Of a stretch of 64,000 bases of DNA, positions 12,201 to 24,582 are shown in pieces. A program made the translations under genes and the position numbers. The stretch spans positions 166,772,274 to 166,836,273 of the forward strand of contig NC_067282.1 in assembly GCF_020740795.1 (NCBI RefSeq). The letters run 5' to 3'. This DNA is from Apus apus (Eukaryota > Chordata > Aves > Apodiformes > Apodidae). Position 1 is the stretch's first letter. Each line of letters starts with the position of its first letter. The notes beneath the pieces are model-generated. The model did not search any database, was not told the origin of the DNA, and saw only the letters and a program-made list of their open reading frames with translations.

Positions 12201-15036
12201 CATGCTGAACTAAGCAAGCCATGATTTATGCTGGTGTGGTAATGCAAGTTCATGTACAAGATCTGCTGACTGAAGAATTCTGCATGTATGTATATATATA
12301 CAAAAATATATTTATAGCTTTTGGCTTCTGGGGTGTTTTTCCCAAATAGCTGAACAGACAGAAAAGCCCTAACAAAAAAAGGGCATTTGCACATTCAGAT
12401 GTACCCACTGATGATTTCCTAATCATAGTCCAGCACTATGAACATTTGTGTGATATTTATGGACAGGAATCTGTTAGGTTTTGGGAAAAGGGAGTTACTG
12501 GAGCTGGAAGAATAACCACAAAAGGGGAAAACATGACAAAAGAGGAAAAAAACAGAAGGAAAATGTGAACTGTATTACCACAGTAGCTAATAGCTTTATC
12601 ACACGTGCCGGTAAAAAGAGTTTAAAAAGCAAAGTATCCCCACTACCAGCATGATCTGACCATCTGGTTCAGCTGGGATGGGGCTGGAATACAAGATTGA
12701 AAATAGCAAGAGGCTGTTTTGTCCCAGATCTCTGTCTTGTCATTGTGCTTCATGTCAGGTCACATCTCATCCCTCAGCAGAAGCAGCATGTCCCTGCCAC
12801 ATCCTTCCTTTCTGGTTGCCCCTTCTTACCCTTTCATCTGCATGACCTTCTTCAATGAGAAGGTAATACTTGGCTTTCTCATCCCACAGAAATTCCTTTA
12901 ATCCCAGCTCAGGAAAAGAAGCATACATCCTTAGGTAAATAGATAATGTACTTAAATGATATTGGTACCTTTTAAAAGAAAATTCCAGATGCCAGTCTTG
13001 CTCCTCCTGTCTGTATGTTATCTACATCCTGCATAAATCAAACAGCACGAAATTTTCCTTGGCTTTGTCATAATAGAAGGTTAATGACAGCAAAAACCCT
13101 AAAAATCCTGCTAGCTAATGTCATTTAAGTATTTAGCTCAGAAAATAGCAATGTACCTTTCCAAGCAAATGTAAACGAGCTTGATTAAAAAACCCCACAG
13201 AAGGCTGGTGTATTTGTTCAGGCCAATGAAATTCAAAGTATTGGCATAATACCTGCCTTATAAAAATGCATGTATTTCTTCAGCTGTGTGTATTTAAACC
13301 TTTTAGCAGTTCTAATGAGCTTTCAGAATGAAGATACTACAGCAATCAGCTTCTGTGTGACAAGAAACATTTAAATATTAAAAACGTAAATTAGCTAAGC
13401 TGGTTAATTACAATTTTCCAAATATTGCAGAAGTGCAAGTAAGACTATTAACTGCTTTGAAATTCAGATATCAGTTCCTCCCACTCAGGGAATATCTAGT
13501 TCAGTAGTGAAGATGAAGTTGCAGAACAGTCTCCTGAGCTAGCCAAAACAATATCTGCTTACCAGAAGGAAAAGCCCTGAGTTTCAGATTCCATTCAGAC
13601 ATGTTAAAACTACTCAAAAGGCTTTAAGAAAGCTTTTTTATTATTATGTTTTGTGGAAATAAAAATTTCATCCTGGAAACATAATTCCTGGTGAAACACA
13701 GGCAGATTTCTACTAGAAAAAAATGGCTGGTTTCTTCCTTGCTCCCTGTGCCCGTGCCTAGGGATGCTCTGACAAATGTGCTGTGGCCAGCTGTGCCAGG
13801 AGCTGGACAAGCTGGATCCCACTTCTGCAGCCTCCCATGCCTGTGAGGATCCTTCCCTCCCTGAGCACATGGAGAAGCATTTGTGTCAGGTTTATTGGCA
13901 GCTAAAAATGTACAGCAAGCAGGATCTGAGCTGCAGTTGCTTCTGTCCCATCTTTTTCATAAAAGTGACCCTGGCAGCAAATGTACTATCAGCGGAGTAT
14001 TCACAAAAGCCAGTTGATGAGGATCATCTCTTCATTTTCTCTTAGAGAGCATGGGTGATCATAGGCTGGCACTCAAATCCTTGCTGTGAAACTATTTCCT
14101 TTAGCAGAAAAAGAGTAGTCAAAAATCCTATTTGAAGTCACCCACTAGGAATGTCCCCAAAGTCCCAGCTTGGCCCCTACACCCCTTCTGCTCCGCTTAC
14201 AGCAGCCAGCTACTGCACACACCTCCCTTTACTGAAATGGGTGCAGGCCTGCAATGAATGGCCTAGCAGGAAGATGACAAATGGATCTAAAACTGTAACT
14301 GTGCACATTTCTGGGTGTATCATCTGCCTGCACTGCTTCACATTGGAGAACAAAAACAGGGTGCAGAAAATTCTTTCTCCTCAGTCTTCACTGGAACTGA
14401 CTGAAACCAGGAGGAAGTGATCCCTCTTAAGAGAGCTCCTAATGTTTTGTTTGTTGTTGTTTTTTTTTCAATGCTTCAAAAAATGCATATTATCTTCTCA
14501 TCTTGATGTATTCCTGCAGTTCAAAAACAAGAGATAATGTCTTGCAAGTGTGAGGAAAACATCTAATTACTTGACACTTCCTCACAGGAGTAAATGGATG
14601 TTTTTTTTGTTGTTGCTGAAGGAAACTGCTTTTCAGTGCTAGCTGTGCAGCGGATACGTGAGCATTTATGTTTCTAAGGCATCTCAAGATTTTGCATGTT
14701 GCTTTTGTTTCCTTTTAATTAATCTATAATTTTCCATCTGTCTCTGACCCACCCTGGGTTTGGCTAAAATCCTGGCAGGGCTGTTCAGCTCTGTCTAAGG
14801 TGGAAATGAAACTCCAAGCTACTTCTGGAAGACACGGTGTATTAGAAGCTATCAACACTTGGTGGTATCTTCTCACTTGTAAACGCCTCCTTGGCTCAAT
14901 TTGGAGTTATTTCCAGGTAAAGACCTCTCAAAATTAAGGGAGAAAATGTGAAAAGGTTTGCTCAACTGGCTTGAAGCTGCTTAGTAAGAATTGAAATGAA
15001 TAACACTTGTGCCACTCAAGCATGCTGTGTACTAGG
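6276..15036. other. Intergenic, no gene recognised
   Basis: About 8.8 kb without a recognisable gene, RNA gene or large repeat beyond simple tracts. The longest open frame (minus strand, 10197-10649, 150 codons) has a composition unlike a conserved protein and no exon context. An AT-rich segment at 7978-8100 is dense in TAAT cores. Confidence 0.55.
6319..6347. repeat. (TTTTG)n simple repeat
   Basis: Several TTTTG units preceded by other T/G-rich sequence from about 6296. It starts about 20 bp beyond the tail of the CR1 copy ending at 6275. Confidence 0.85.
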
Positions 15037-15690
15037 ACAAGAAAGCCAACAGTATCCTGGCCTGCATCAGGAATAGTGTGGCCAGCTGGAGTAGAGAGGT
15101 GATCATGCCCCTGTACTTGGCACTGGTGAGGCCACACCTCGAGTATTGTGTGCAGTTCTGGGCCCCTCCCTTCAAGAAGGATGTTGAGTCGCCAGAGCGT
15201 GTTCAGAGGAGAGCTACCAAGCTGGCGAAAGGTCTGGAGAATAAGGCCTGTGAGGAGAGGCTCATGGAACTGGGATTGTTTGGCTAAGAGAAGAGGAGGC
15301 TGAGAAGAGACCTCATTGCTTTCTAGAACTACCTGAAAGGAGGTTGTAGGGAGGTGGGAGTTGGCCTCTTCTCTCAAGTGAATAATGACAGGATGAGAAG
15401 AAATAGTCTGAAACTGTGCCAGGAGGGGTTAAGACTGGAAAGAATTTCTTTATCAAAAGAGTGGTTGGACAGTGGAACAGTCTGCTCAGGGAGGTGATAG
15501 AGTCACCATCCCTGGAAGTATTTAAAAGAAATTTAGATATAGTGCTTAGTGACATGATTTAAGCACCGAATGGGTAAATTAGGTTATTGTATGGGGATTT
15601 AGCTTGTGGTTGGACTTGATGATCTTCAAGGTCCCTTCCAACCAGGATGATTCTATGATTCTATGATTCTATGATTCTGTGATTCTATGA
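15037..15690 (+). mobile_element. CR1 LINE fragment with reverse-transcriptase C-terminus
   Basis: About 650 bp of a 5'-truncated CR1 in + orientation. The frame at 15078-15287 encodes the C-terminal part of the CR1 ORF2 product, with the recognisable [18 protein letters not shown] and [10 protein letters not shown] stretches, before a stop. The 3' UTR follows and ends in five ATTCTATGA/ATTCTGTGA units. The coding part is interrupted, so the copy is dead. The 3' block (GATCTTCAAGGTCCCTTCC) differs from the 6.2-, 19.7- and 22.7-kb copies. Confidence 0.95.
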
Positions 15691-18600
15691 TAATACTTCA
15701 GAAGAGCCAACAGAAAAGCTGCTTTATACCAGAGTAATCTTTAATCTGAAATAATAGCAAGTTAGTAATTGCGATGATAAACTCTTATTTACATTTGTTC
15801 ATGGTCTGCAGGTTTCCAGTATTGGAAGATCCCCTGGTTCTTGGCATTGCACATAGTGTAAGAGTTTATCTTCCCAGTAAAGGTTATAAAGTCTTTGGAA
15901 CTGGGACAAGGAAAGGAGTTACTGTTGCCTCCTTTTTACAGGTGGGAAAATTACACTAAATTATGTGAGAGCATTTTAAGCAGAAAACCTCTATCAGACC
16001 TGGAGGCAGCCCAGTTCTCTTGCACCCTACTGTCCTGAATATCCCTCATCTCCACAGGTCTGCTAGACTTTACCTTGCTAAAATATGGAAAGGAACATAT
16101 ATGTGAAATTCTATAAAATGTTCAATTTGCCTTAACAATACTTTTGTCATTGTAAGATTGTTGTTGTTCTTGGGTACTTGAGATAAGAACATGCTGCTTG
16201 TAAAATACCACTGTTGAGACACTGGATTAATTTTAATTTAATGGCATTTAGAATAAAGATGTTCTAGGTAGTAGAAGGAATTTAGTGTTTCAGTTACATA
16301 GAAGTGATTTTAAAGATTATCTTTGTGCTTACTTCAAACTATGAGGCAAGAAGACCTGTTACTGAAATGAGGTTCAAAAGAACTAGGCTCAAAAGGAAAA
16401 TAATTTGGCTCTATAGAAACAAGAGCTGGAACAGTCATGTTGATTTCCCTGCAGAACAGATTTTGTCTAGTCTTCCCCATCAGTTGCCTCTAAAAAGAGA
16501 ACTTCAAAGATGTTCCCTTAGATGACAGTGCTTCAATGTCAAACTGCAGCAGCAAGGACATAACAAGATCTCTACATGCACAGGCAGTATTTGTATGGAA
16601 GCCCCCTGCTTCCTCAATGACTAAGTGAAATCCTTAAAAAACCAAACCACCAGTTTAGCTGATCATGGTCCTCAAATGTTAGTATCCTAGTTATGTTCTT
16701 GTGCCTTAAGACTTAGTAGCAGGCATAAAAACCACAAAACCTTAAATAAGCACATCAGTGGGAGGGAGAAATGCAGAGGTGGGCACTCTGTGGCTCTTTG
16801 AATCATCCCGCTAGCAAACTAACCCGCTGACAGGTGCTCATTAAAATCGTTATGGTTCGCCTTCCTTTTTCTCAACCAGTTCCTTTTACTGACCTGATTA
16901 CAATTTCTTTTTCTAGGACAACTGTGTGGATCCATGACTACTTGCTGTATATTTCATGTTTGTTATTCTCAGCCAAGACCAAAATTGTGGCTTCATCCAA
17001 AATGCCCCCTGGGTTTCTTTGCAGCCCTATTAGGTTAGAGTCTCTTTTACTTTCTGTTTCTGCATAAGGAAAGCATTTCATGCCCGAAAATTACAAATCA
17101 GCACAAGTTCTTTGGGACAATCCCTGCATGATTTAGAGCAGCGAGCACCTTAAGTTCACGTATTTTGATGGTGGAGGGAGCACTTGCTTGTTCAAAGGCA
17201 CAGAGACATGCTGTAGTTGCAGCAGAAGTGGGGTTTCTCTGCTCAGGGCATTTTTCAGCCTAGAAAAGCTACCCTTTGACAAACGTGCGTGTGTAATTTT
17301 GCTGCTTCAGCAGAGCAGCTGCTTTTGAAGGATTTTCTGTTTTTAGAAGGATGACTGTGTGTAACTAATAACAGCTTCTTACTGAACTCACTTGATGACC
17401 AGAGCACAAACACCCCAAACCTTCTTTGTTACCAGTTTTTCTCTAGTAGCAATTCCTAATCAGCAATCTGCAAGGACAACTCTTCATTTTCTGGAGCTTG
17501 ATTGATGGCCCACTGTCAGTGGGTCTCTGGTGCTTACATGTTGTTTGTTGTTTAGGTCTTTTGAGTGACAAAGAGAAGTACAGGCTAGCTCCAAACCCAT
17601 TTTCATGTGCTTTGCTTAAGCCTATGTTTGTGATACTTGTGCTGTCTTTCTTCCCTCTGCCGAAAGGAGGGTAGGACTCTGGACAAACCCATTGCTACCT
17701 TAATAAGATATTTTAACTACTTTGAATAGGATCAAACGCAGTGTGTGCCAATGCTCCCCTGTGCTCCAAGCCTCTCAGCTGGCTGGGAGGAGGGGTTGTC
17801 CCCAGCATAAGGCTGGCAGAGGAAGCAGCTTAGGGACTCTCAGAGAATGTTGTTTCTTCTCTCTTTTCCTGTCTTGGGGATCAGGAGAATTAGGAGGCAC
17901 TGGAGACCCCTACAATTTGGCTGCTTTATTGTCTTTTGGAGGAATTCTGGCTGTTCTATGTTGCACCAGGAGTGGAGGAGGAGTACTGGGGACTGCTGTC
18001 CTCACTGGCACCCTGGGGATCATGGTGGTGGTAGCTGTGTGCCCCTCATGATCCCACACCATCACTGGCATGCGGCTGGGCTGCACAGCGGGGCCAGAGC
18101 CCCTGTGGAATGGCCAACATCATGGTGTGGGTGCAAGTCAGCTCTGCAGCACACACAAGCTCATTTCTTCCTCTCTTACTACTCCACCATTGGAGAAACG
18201 GCATTGGTAAGGGGATTCAGTCCTTCCCAAACATATCAATAGTGCCTGACATTGCTTCCCAACCCACAGCAGCACAGTGCTCATGGAGCACAGGACAAGG
18301 GAGAAAATATCCATGGCCAGAATATTAAAATCCCTGTTACATGCTGTTAAGCCAAGTTGGTGAATGCACTTAGGAAATGTTGGAGAGAAAAGATTCAAAA
18401 AGGAAAAGGAGGAGATGAGAAAGAAGAAATTATGCTACAGTTATTTTGTGGGTTGTTTTAGGACCCAGCAGAAGAGCTGAGATGTGCAGTAGCAACTGGA
18501 TCACGGAGGAAATAAATAAGATGCTGTAGATACACAATGAGTATGGAGAAGAAGGAAATTTGTATTGTGGGTTGTAGATAAACTTGAATAATGGGGTCAC

Positions 18601-19579
18601 ATACTGCAAGCTTTGTAATTCAATTTCATTTCCTCCACACATTTGGTTGTGCAAAACCTATTCATCTAGTTATCTTCTCCTAAATTTCCTCTACTGTGCT
18701 GCAGCCATTGATGGCTCTTATGTCATTACCATATGCTTCTCTTGGTCAAGAACCATTGTTTGTGGGCAAGATTTCCCTGGTAACAAAACAAAAACAAATG
18801 AGAAAGGAGAGAGATATATTACTCAGCATGGCTGTGTCAAAGAGAATACTTGATTTTTTAATTTTCTTTTTCCCTGAGAACAACTTTCATACTCTATCTA
18901 CAGTGAAGAACGAGATGGTAGTTTGCAATTGAGTTTTGTTACATGGTACAATTTCCAAACAAATATTCACAAAAAACTTTTAAAATAGGCATGGAGGAAA
19001 TGTCTTGACAGTGTCCTTTTAAACAACCTTCAGGGCTGAGACAGCCATTTCTGAAAGTTCATTTAAATTCCTGGAAGCATCTGAGTGACCAGAGGGTGAG
19101 CAGGCAGAGGAACACATAACAAAAATCAATACAGGTTTTTGATAAAGGATGGTGGCAAAGAAGAAAGAATGTTAAAAAAAATAATAAATATATAATTGCT
19201 GAAGCTCTAGTAGTATTTCAGTTGTTCTCATGTGCCTCAACCTACTGTTCAACCTCCCTCAATTAAGATAGAGGGGTGTTAAACCTCTTTCTAGCCAAGG
19301 AAATAAGCTGAATAGAGATGGAAGGAGAGAATGGCAGCAAGCAGCCTGGTTTCTTCTCTATGCTTTTTTAAAAGCTGAGAGTAAGTCCATTAAAACACTT
19401 CCTGGCCTTTTCAGGTTTTGAACAGATCAGGAGTGTCTGTGACTCTTTAGCAGCCCCAAAGGCCAGCAGTTAAAAACTCCTGTAGGTACAGAGCAATGCG
19501 TTCACCTTGTGAAGGTGAACTAGAACTAGTGGCTTTTTGGCATCCACTGATCTCAGAGGTTATGATGTTTCCATATAAA
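15691..19579. other. Intergenic, no gene recognised
   Basis: Unique-looking AT-rich DNA. Open frames are short and overlapping. I see no splice-bounded coding exon, repeat array or RNA gene. Confidence 0.55.
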
Positions 19580-19790
19580 CGTCAGAAAAAACTTCTTTAT
19601 TGTGACAGTGACAGAGCACTGGAACAGGCTGCCCAGAGAGGTTGTGGAGTCTCCTTTGCTGGAGACATTCAAAACCTGCCTGGACGCCTTCCTGTGTGAT
19701 GTGCTCTGGGTGATCCTGCTCTGGCAGGGGGGTTGGACTAGATGATCTTTCGAGGTCCCTTCCAACCCCTAAGATTCTGTGATTCTGTGA
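19580..19790 (+). mobile_element. CR1 LINE, 5'-truncated 3' end
   Basis: About 210 bp of CR1 3' end in + orientation, from a degenerate form of the AAACTTCTTTA coding tail to two terminal ATTCTGTGA units. It is nearly identical in layout to the copies at 6066-6275 and 22560-22775. No intact coding sequence remains. Confidence 0.93.
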
Positions 19791-21739
19791 GGCTGGTAGC
19801 ATTGCATCAATATCACTTGAATAAGAATGAATCTGCTTTTTAATGCAGTTTTGCAGCTACTTAAGAATAGATGTTGCTTTAAATATTAATAGTTTTGTTG
19901 TTGGATTCCCAGGGATAGCAGAAAAAAATATTAGACTTAGAACTGTTTGTATATAAAATAGGGTTGGCAGAAAGATTGGGAGAGCTTATGTACATATTAG
20001 CTTAGCTCTCTGGGGGGTATGAAGCATTAGAGGTGATGCTTGTAAGTTAAAGAAGGGCTCAGCTGACGCACTGGTCTCCTTGATCCTCACCTGGGCTGCT
20101 GCCAGTAGCGTGTGCTGAAGTACTTTGTTCAGCCTGGTTTTACAAAAGGGACTTCAGGCATCCTGTGCTCTGTTAAGTTCAGCTTTTCCTTTCTTTTTTC
20201 TTCTGTTTTCATGGGATCTAATGCATGTGGCTGTGAATCCTGGTTTGAGAGTTGTTGCCTATCTGCTTCACTCTATGGACACAGATCAAGCAGACCAGAA
20301 ATGTGAGGAAGGTGCAGATGTCCTGGCTTCTGAAAGTCCCTGCAGATGAACCTCGGTGTCATCCACTGCTGTAGCTGTCGGCTGCTGAAGCTCAGCCAAG
20401 CCCTGCTTAGGTGCAGCTGTGCATGGAGAAGACTATAAGTTGCATTTATGCTGCTTCAGCCTCCTACTCATCTTGGAATCACCTGGAGATAGCCTTAATC
20501 TTCATGCTGCCAGTGAAACAGACTGCTGGACTGCCTGTATTCAGCCACTACTGGGGAGGTGCTGTGCAATGCAGCTCCCGACATAGCAGCCCTCTCTGTG
20601 CTGGGGTGGGACACAATCCTGGGCAGGCTGTGCAGAGCCATGTGGACTACATAAATCTGCTACCAGGCTTGAGAAGGATTTCTGTGCCTTCTTCTATTGC
20701 CAGGTTGCAGCAATACCCCAGCAACTGCCTCCTGCCCTACTTCCTTAGGCTGCATGGCTGCTTTGCTGTTGTGGCTGCAGAACTTTGGGTCCACTTCAGG
20801 AGCCTGCTCCTGTATCGTGCTCAGTGTGGGTGCCCTCAGTGGACCAGCACTTCCTATGAGCATTCCTGCCAGGGGTTTCCTCTGGAGCTTGAAACCAGAC
20901 CTGTTTTTTTCCCTAAGAATCAGGAGTTTAAAACCCAGGATAAAATGATGTGCGGGGGTGGGGCAGGAAGGGTAGTCTCCAGGGATGTGGATTTTGTCTG
21001 CACACGCGAGGAAGAAAAGCTTTTCACTCCATTAGTCATCCAATAATGAAACGTCTGGCCTCCAGAGGCACCGAGGATGTAGTGATCTCATCAGAGTTTC
21101 AAGGTGGGTTTCTCCAGAGATGGTTAATAGGATCAGTTAAAGCTTTTAAACCTGCACCAGCTGGAAAAATCTTGCTGTACAGTGTCTGGCTGGAGCGAAC
21201 TCAGAAGCTGTGCATATCTGTGCCCAGGAGGTAGGAGGGGGAGACCAAAGGCACCACTGCAGCTCACAGTGATGCCGTGCACCACTGCTTCCTAAATACA
21301 TGATACAAATTGCCCCAACACTAAACAGCCTTTCTATTCTGCTCACTATTGATCAGCCAAATGGAAAAAGAGATAATTTAATCTGGGCATAGCTGCTGGG
21401 TAGGCTGATGGAGCTGCCCTGCTCATGGCCATTGGCAGCATGCAGTGAACCCTCCCATGCATTCCCAAGGAAGACCCTCAGGAGTGTGCTCCTGCTGGCT
21501 TGTCTTTCCTGACAACACTGCTGTGGGTCCTGTCTGCCATCTGTAAGCATCAGGTAAGCTTCAGCAGAGACTCCCTTTTGGCATGCCACAGTTACTTGCA
21601 TTTTTCCTGTCACTGTTATTGAGTTATTTTATTCATTAACGGTACCGAGAGCTTCAGCCCATGGTGTTCATCCAGCTCCAGAAGACTTATTTTGCTTTCA
21701 GCTGATGGGGCAGCAGGCCACCAGTCTCCAGGCATCCCA
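19791..21739. other. Intergenic, no gene recognised
   Basis: About 1.9 kb between two CR1 copies. It holds one longer open frame on the + strand (20411-21046, 211 codons) rich in Cys, Ser and Leu, with no family resemblance I recognise. I treat it as a chance frame. Confidence 0.5.
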
Positions 21740-22775
21740 GTTTTTGGGAACCAGCACAGGGCTCGAGTGACAGAACCTACTTGGAGGTCTGTGACTAGTG
21801 GAGTCCCTCAGGGGTCAGTACTGGGACCGGTACTGTTCAGTATTTTCATCAACGACCTGGATGAGGGAACAGAGTGTAACCTCAGCAGTTTTCTGATGAC
21901 ACTTAACTGGGAGGAGTGGCTGACACACCAGAAGGCTGTGCTGCCATTTAGCGAGACCTGGACAGGCTGGAGAGCTGGGTGGGAAGAAACTTGATGAAAT
22001 TCAACAAGGGCAAGTAACAAGTAGAGTCTTGCATCTGGAGAAGAACAACCCTATGTACCAGTACAGGTTGGGGGCTGACCTGCTGGAGAGCAGTGTAGGA
22101 GAAAGGGACCTGGGGGTCCTGGTGGACAGGAGGATGATCATGAGCCAGCAACGTGCCCTTGTAGCCAAGAAGGTCAATGGCATCCTGGGGCGTCTTAGAA
22201 AGGGTGTGGTTAGTAGGTCAAGGGAGGTTCTCCTCCCCCTCTATTCTGCCTTGGTGAGGCCACATCTGGAATATTGTGTCCAGTTCTGGGTCACTCAGTT
22301 CAAGAAGGGCAGGAAACTGCTTGAGAGAGTCCAGTGCAGAGCCACAAAGATGATGAAGGGAGTGGAACATCTCCCTTATGAGGAAAGGCTGAGGGAGCTG
22401 GGTCTCTTTAGCTTGGAGAAGAGGAGACTGAGGGGCAACCTCATCAATGTTTACAAATATGTTAAGGGCAAGTGTGTGGACGGAGCCAGGCTTTTTTCAG
22501 TGATGTCTAGTGATAGGACAAGGGGCAATGGGTACAAATTGGAACATGGGAGGTTCCACCTAAACAGCAGAAAAACCTTCTTTACTGTGAGAGTGACAGA
22601 GCACTGGAACAGGCTGCCCAGAGAGGTTGTGGAGTCTCCTTCACTGGAGACATTCAAAACCCGCCTGGACACGTTCCTGTGTGATGGGCTCTAGGTGACC
22701 CTGCTCTGGCAGGGGGGTTGGACTAGATGATCTTTCGAGGTCCCTTCCAACCCCTAAGATTCTGTGATTCTGTGA
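21740..22775 (+). mobile_element. CR1 LINE, about 1.04 kb, partial reverse transcriptase, disrupted
   Basis: The longest CR1 copy in the window, in + orientation. It enters within the reverse-transcriptase domain of ORF2: the frame at 21692-21994 reads [14 protein letters not shown] and FINDLDEG, a classic non-LTR retrotransposon RT block. The catalytic aspartate region that follows (about 21892-21911) is damaged by small length changes, so the frame shifts. A second frame at 22029-22694 continues for 221 codons through the C-terminal region ([37 protein letters not shown]) to the natural stop. The 3' UTR ends in two ATTCTGTGA units. The copy is 5'-truncated and inactive, but little diverged overall. 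Confidence 0.96.
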
Positions 22776-24087
22776 CAGCAGCAGGGCTCCTTGGTGGCAC
22801 AGTGTGAGGCCAGCTGTGGGTCCCAGCTGGAAGAGGTGACAATCCCCACTTGGGTTTTGGCCATGCCTGCTGGATAGTACCATGACAGGCAGTACATCAG
22901 ATGCAGGCTAATACCAGGCTAATGTGGGGATTTCCAGAAGGATTTTGCAGGTTATTGCATTTTGGTGCCAACATGGAGATGCTTGGCAAGTCTGCCGTGA
23001 GCTGAGCATACGCAGGAGTACCCAAGTGCAATTACAGCATCTAGAAGCAAATTACAAGTTTTAAGCCACTCTTTGCAGTTTGGAAAGCCAAAATTGTAAA
23101 GCCTGTAGAAGAGTGCCAGAAGCATAAGAAGTAACTAGAAGAAAAGAATTATTAATATGCATATACAGTCTCATTTGCTGCATTCACAGTGTGTAGATTG
23201 TAACAGCGCTTTCCTCTGAAGTGTCAATAAATGGTCAACATCCCGTAAGGAGCAAAGCAATGCTTTAACTTCCCAGCCAGTGAGGGCTAGACACTCCATG
23301 TGATTAAGCATCCTTAGTAACTAGAATTGATCCTCTGCAGAACTAAACCTAAACTGTGCATAACATGCTGTGTTTGCCTGTTACCATTTGGTGATAGCAT
23401 GCAGTACAGTGGCAATGGACCTGCAGTTAGACAGAAGAGAAACTGGGAGAGGAGGTCCCCAAACACAGAGTCTGTGCTTCTGCCTGGGACAGAAATATGA
23501 TCCTTTTCTTTGAAGGATCATGAAATAGATTTTAAAGCTTTGTCGTCTTCCTGAAGGTTGCCAGTGATGTACAGTGAGGAGAATAGTAAATGAGGCACCA
23601 AGAGAGCAGTGGCACACAGCAGTGTGCATCACCTGATAATCTGGTTGCTGTTAAAAAGCATTAATTTACTGCAGTGAAGCTCAAATCCAGACACCCAAGG
23701 AGACAGGGTGTGGGGCATCCTTCTGGGGAAGGACAGCGCTTCCTCCCAGGAAACTGCAGCAGACTGGAAAAGAGCTGGAGGCCACGCTGAACATGAGCTG
23801 CTAACCCAGCTCTTCTGTCAAGTGATTAAAGGCAGGGGAATATTGAGTGGGAGTAAGTAGGATATATTACCTCCATGTTTGGCAGCAGCACACTGGCCAA
23901 ATGAGTCTGCTTCTGGTGTCAGCAATTCAAAGAGGATATTGAAAAATCGGAAGGGATTCAAGTAAGAACTACCAGGATGACAAAAAAATAAAAGGAAAAC
24001 ATGAGGAAGCCCCAAAGAGAGGAGTCTGTTTATCTTATCAAAAACAAGGCTAGTGTAGCCTGTGAATATCAACAGAGGAAACAAAAA
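22776..24087. other. Intergenic, no gene recognised
   Basis: Unique-looking sequence between the long CR1 and the 24.2-kb exon candidate. I see nothing recognisable in it. Confidence 0.5.
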
Positions 24088-24093
24088 TTTATT
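24088..24093 (-). terminator. Poly(A) signal AATAAA (minus strand) for the 24.2-kb candidate
   Basis: TTTATT on the + strand reads AATAAA on the minus strand, about 100 nt after the candidate stop. This is a plausible spacing for a short 3' UTR, but the hexamer is common in AT-rich DNA. Confidence 0.25.
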
Positions 24094-24195
24094 AACTGGT
24101 AATTCTTCAGTCTAACAGACTGTCAAGAAGAGTCAGACACAACAGGAACACATTAGATTACAAATAGTGTCCAAGTGTCCAAAAATAAAGAGTAA

Positions 24196-24582
24196 TTAAC
24201 AATTAACCACATTAATAACTACAGTAGATTGCATTTTTTTTTCTTGCTGAAAAGGGTACTCTGGTTCCAACAGGGGTTCACATGGGAGTCTGATATCCGT
24301 GATCTGCAAAATGTCAAATGAAATTATCTCGGTCATTTCTTCTAGCTCTGTCTTTGAATCTTGTAACATATTTGTTCCTAATTCAAAATAGGGAATAGGT
24401 TTTGTTTTGGTGTCTTTAATTTCTACCAAATGCTTTTTACATTCATCTTCCAGTGTTTTCAATTTCCTGTAATGAAATTTTGGCTGATCTCTAGCTCTGT
24501 GTGCATAAACATTGCTGGCAGATAATGGGTCAGGACTTGTTTCACAATCGGGCTGCAATATGCAAAGCTTTATAGGAGGACT
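24196..24582 (-). other. Candidate terminal coding exon of an unrecognised gene
   Basis: Read on the minus strand, a 387-nt stretch is open from 24582 to a TAA at 24196-24198 (128 residues). It begins directly after a good 3' splice site: a T-rich tract and TGCTATGTTACAG ending at 24583, with a branch-point-like CTAAT about 35 nt upstream. The intron/exon junction falls between codons. An AATAAA on the minus strand (24088-24093) lies about 100 nt past the stop. The peptide is mixed-charge and not low-complexity, with a lysine/glutamate-rich centre (KLKTLEDECKKHLVEIKD) that could be helical, and a proline-containing acidic end. I do not recognise the family and found no convincing upstream exon. 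It could be the last exon of a spliced gene, a retrocopy remnant, or a chance frame next to a chance acceptor. Confidence 0.3.

Noticed and set aside
15078-15287. Possible host gene with reverse-transcriptase-like residues
   Set aside because: It is the C-terminal remnant of CR1 ORF2 inside a typical truncated CR1 copy.
15645-15690. Short tandem ATTCTATGA units resembling a repeat array
   Set aside because: These are the normal terminal repeats of a CR1 3' end, not a CRISPR or satellite array.
20411-21046. 211-codon + strand open frame
   Set aside because: Composition looks random (Cys/Ser/Leu/His), no motif, and several other frames are open over the same stretch.
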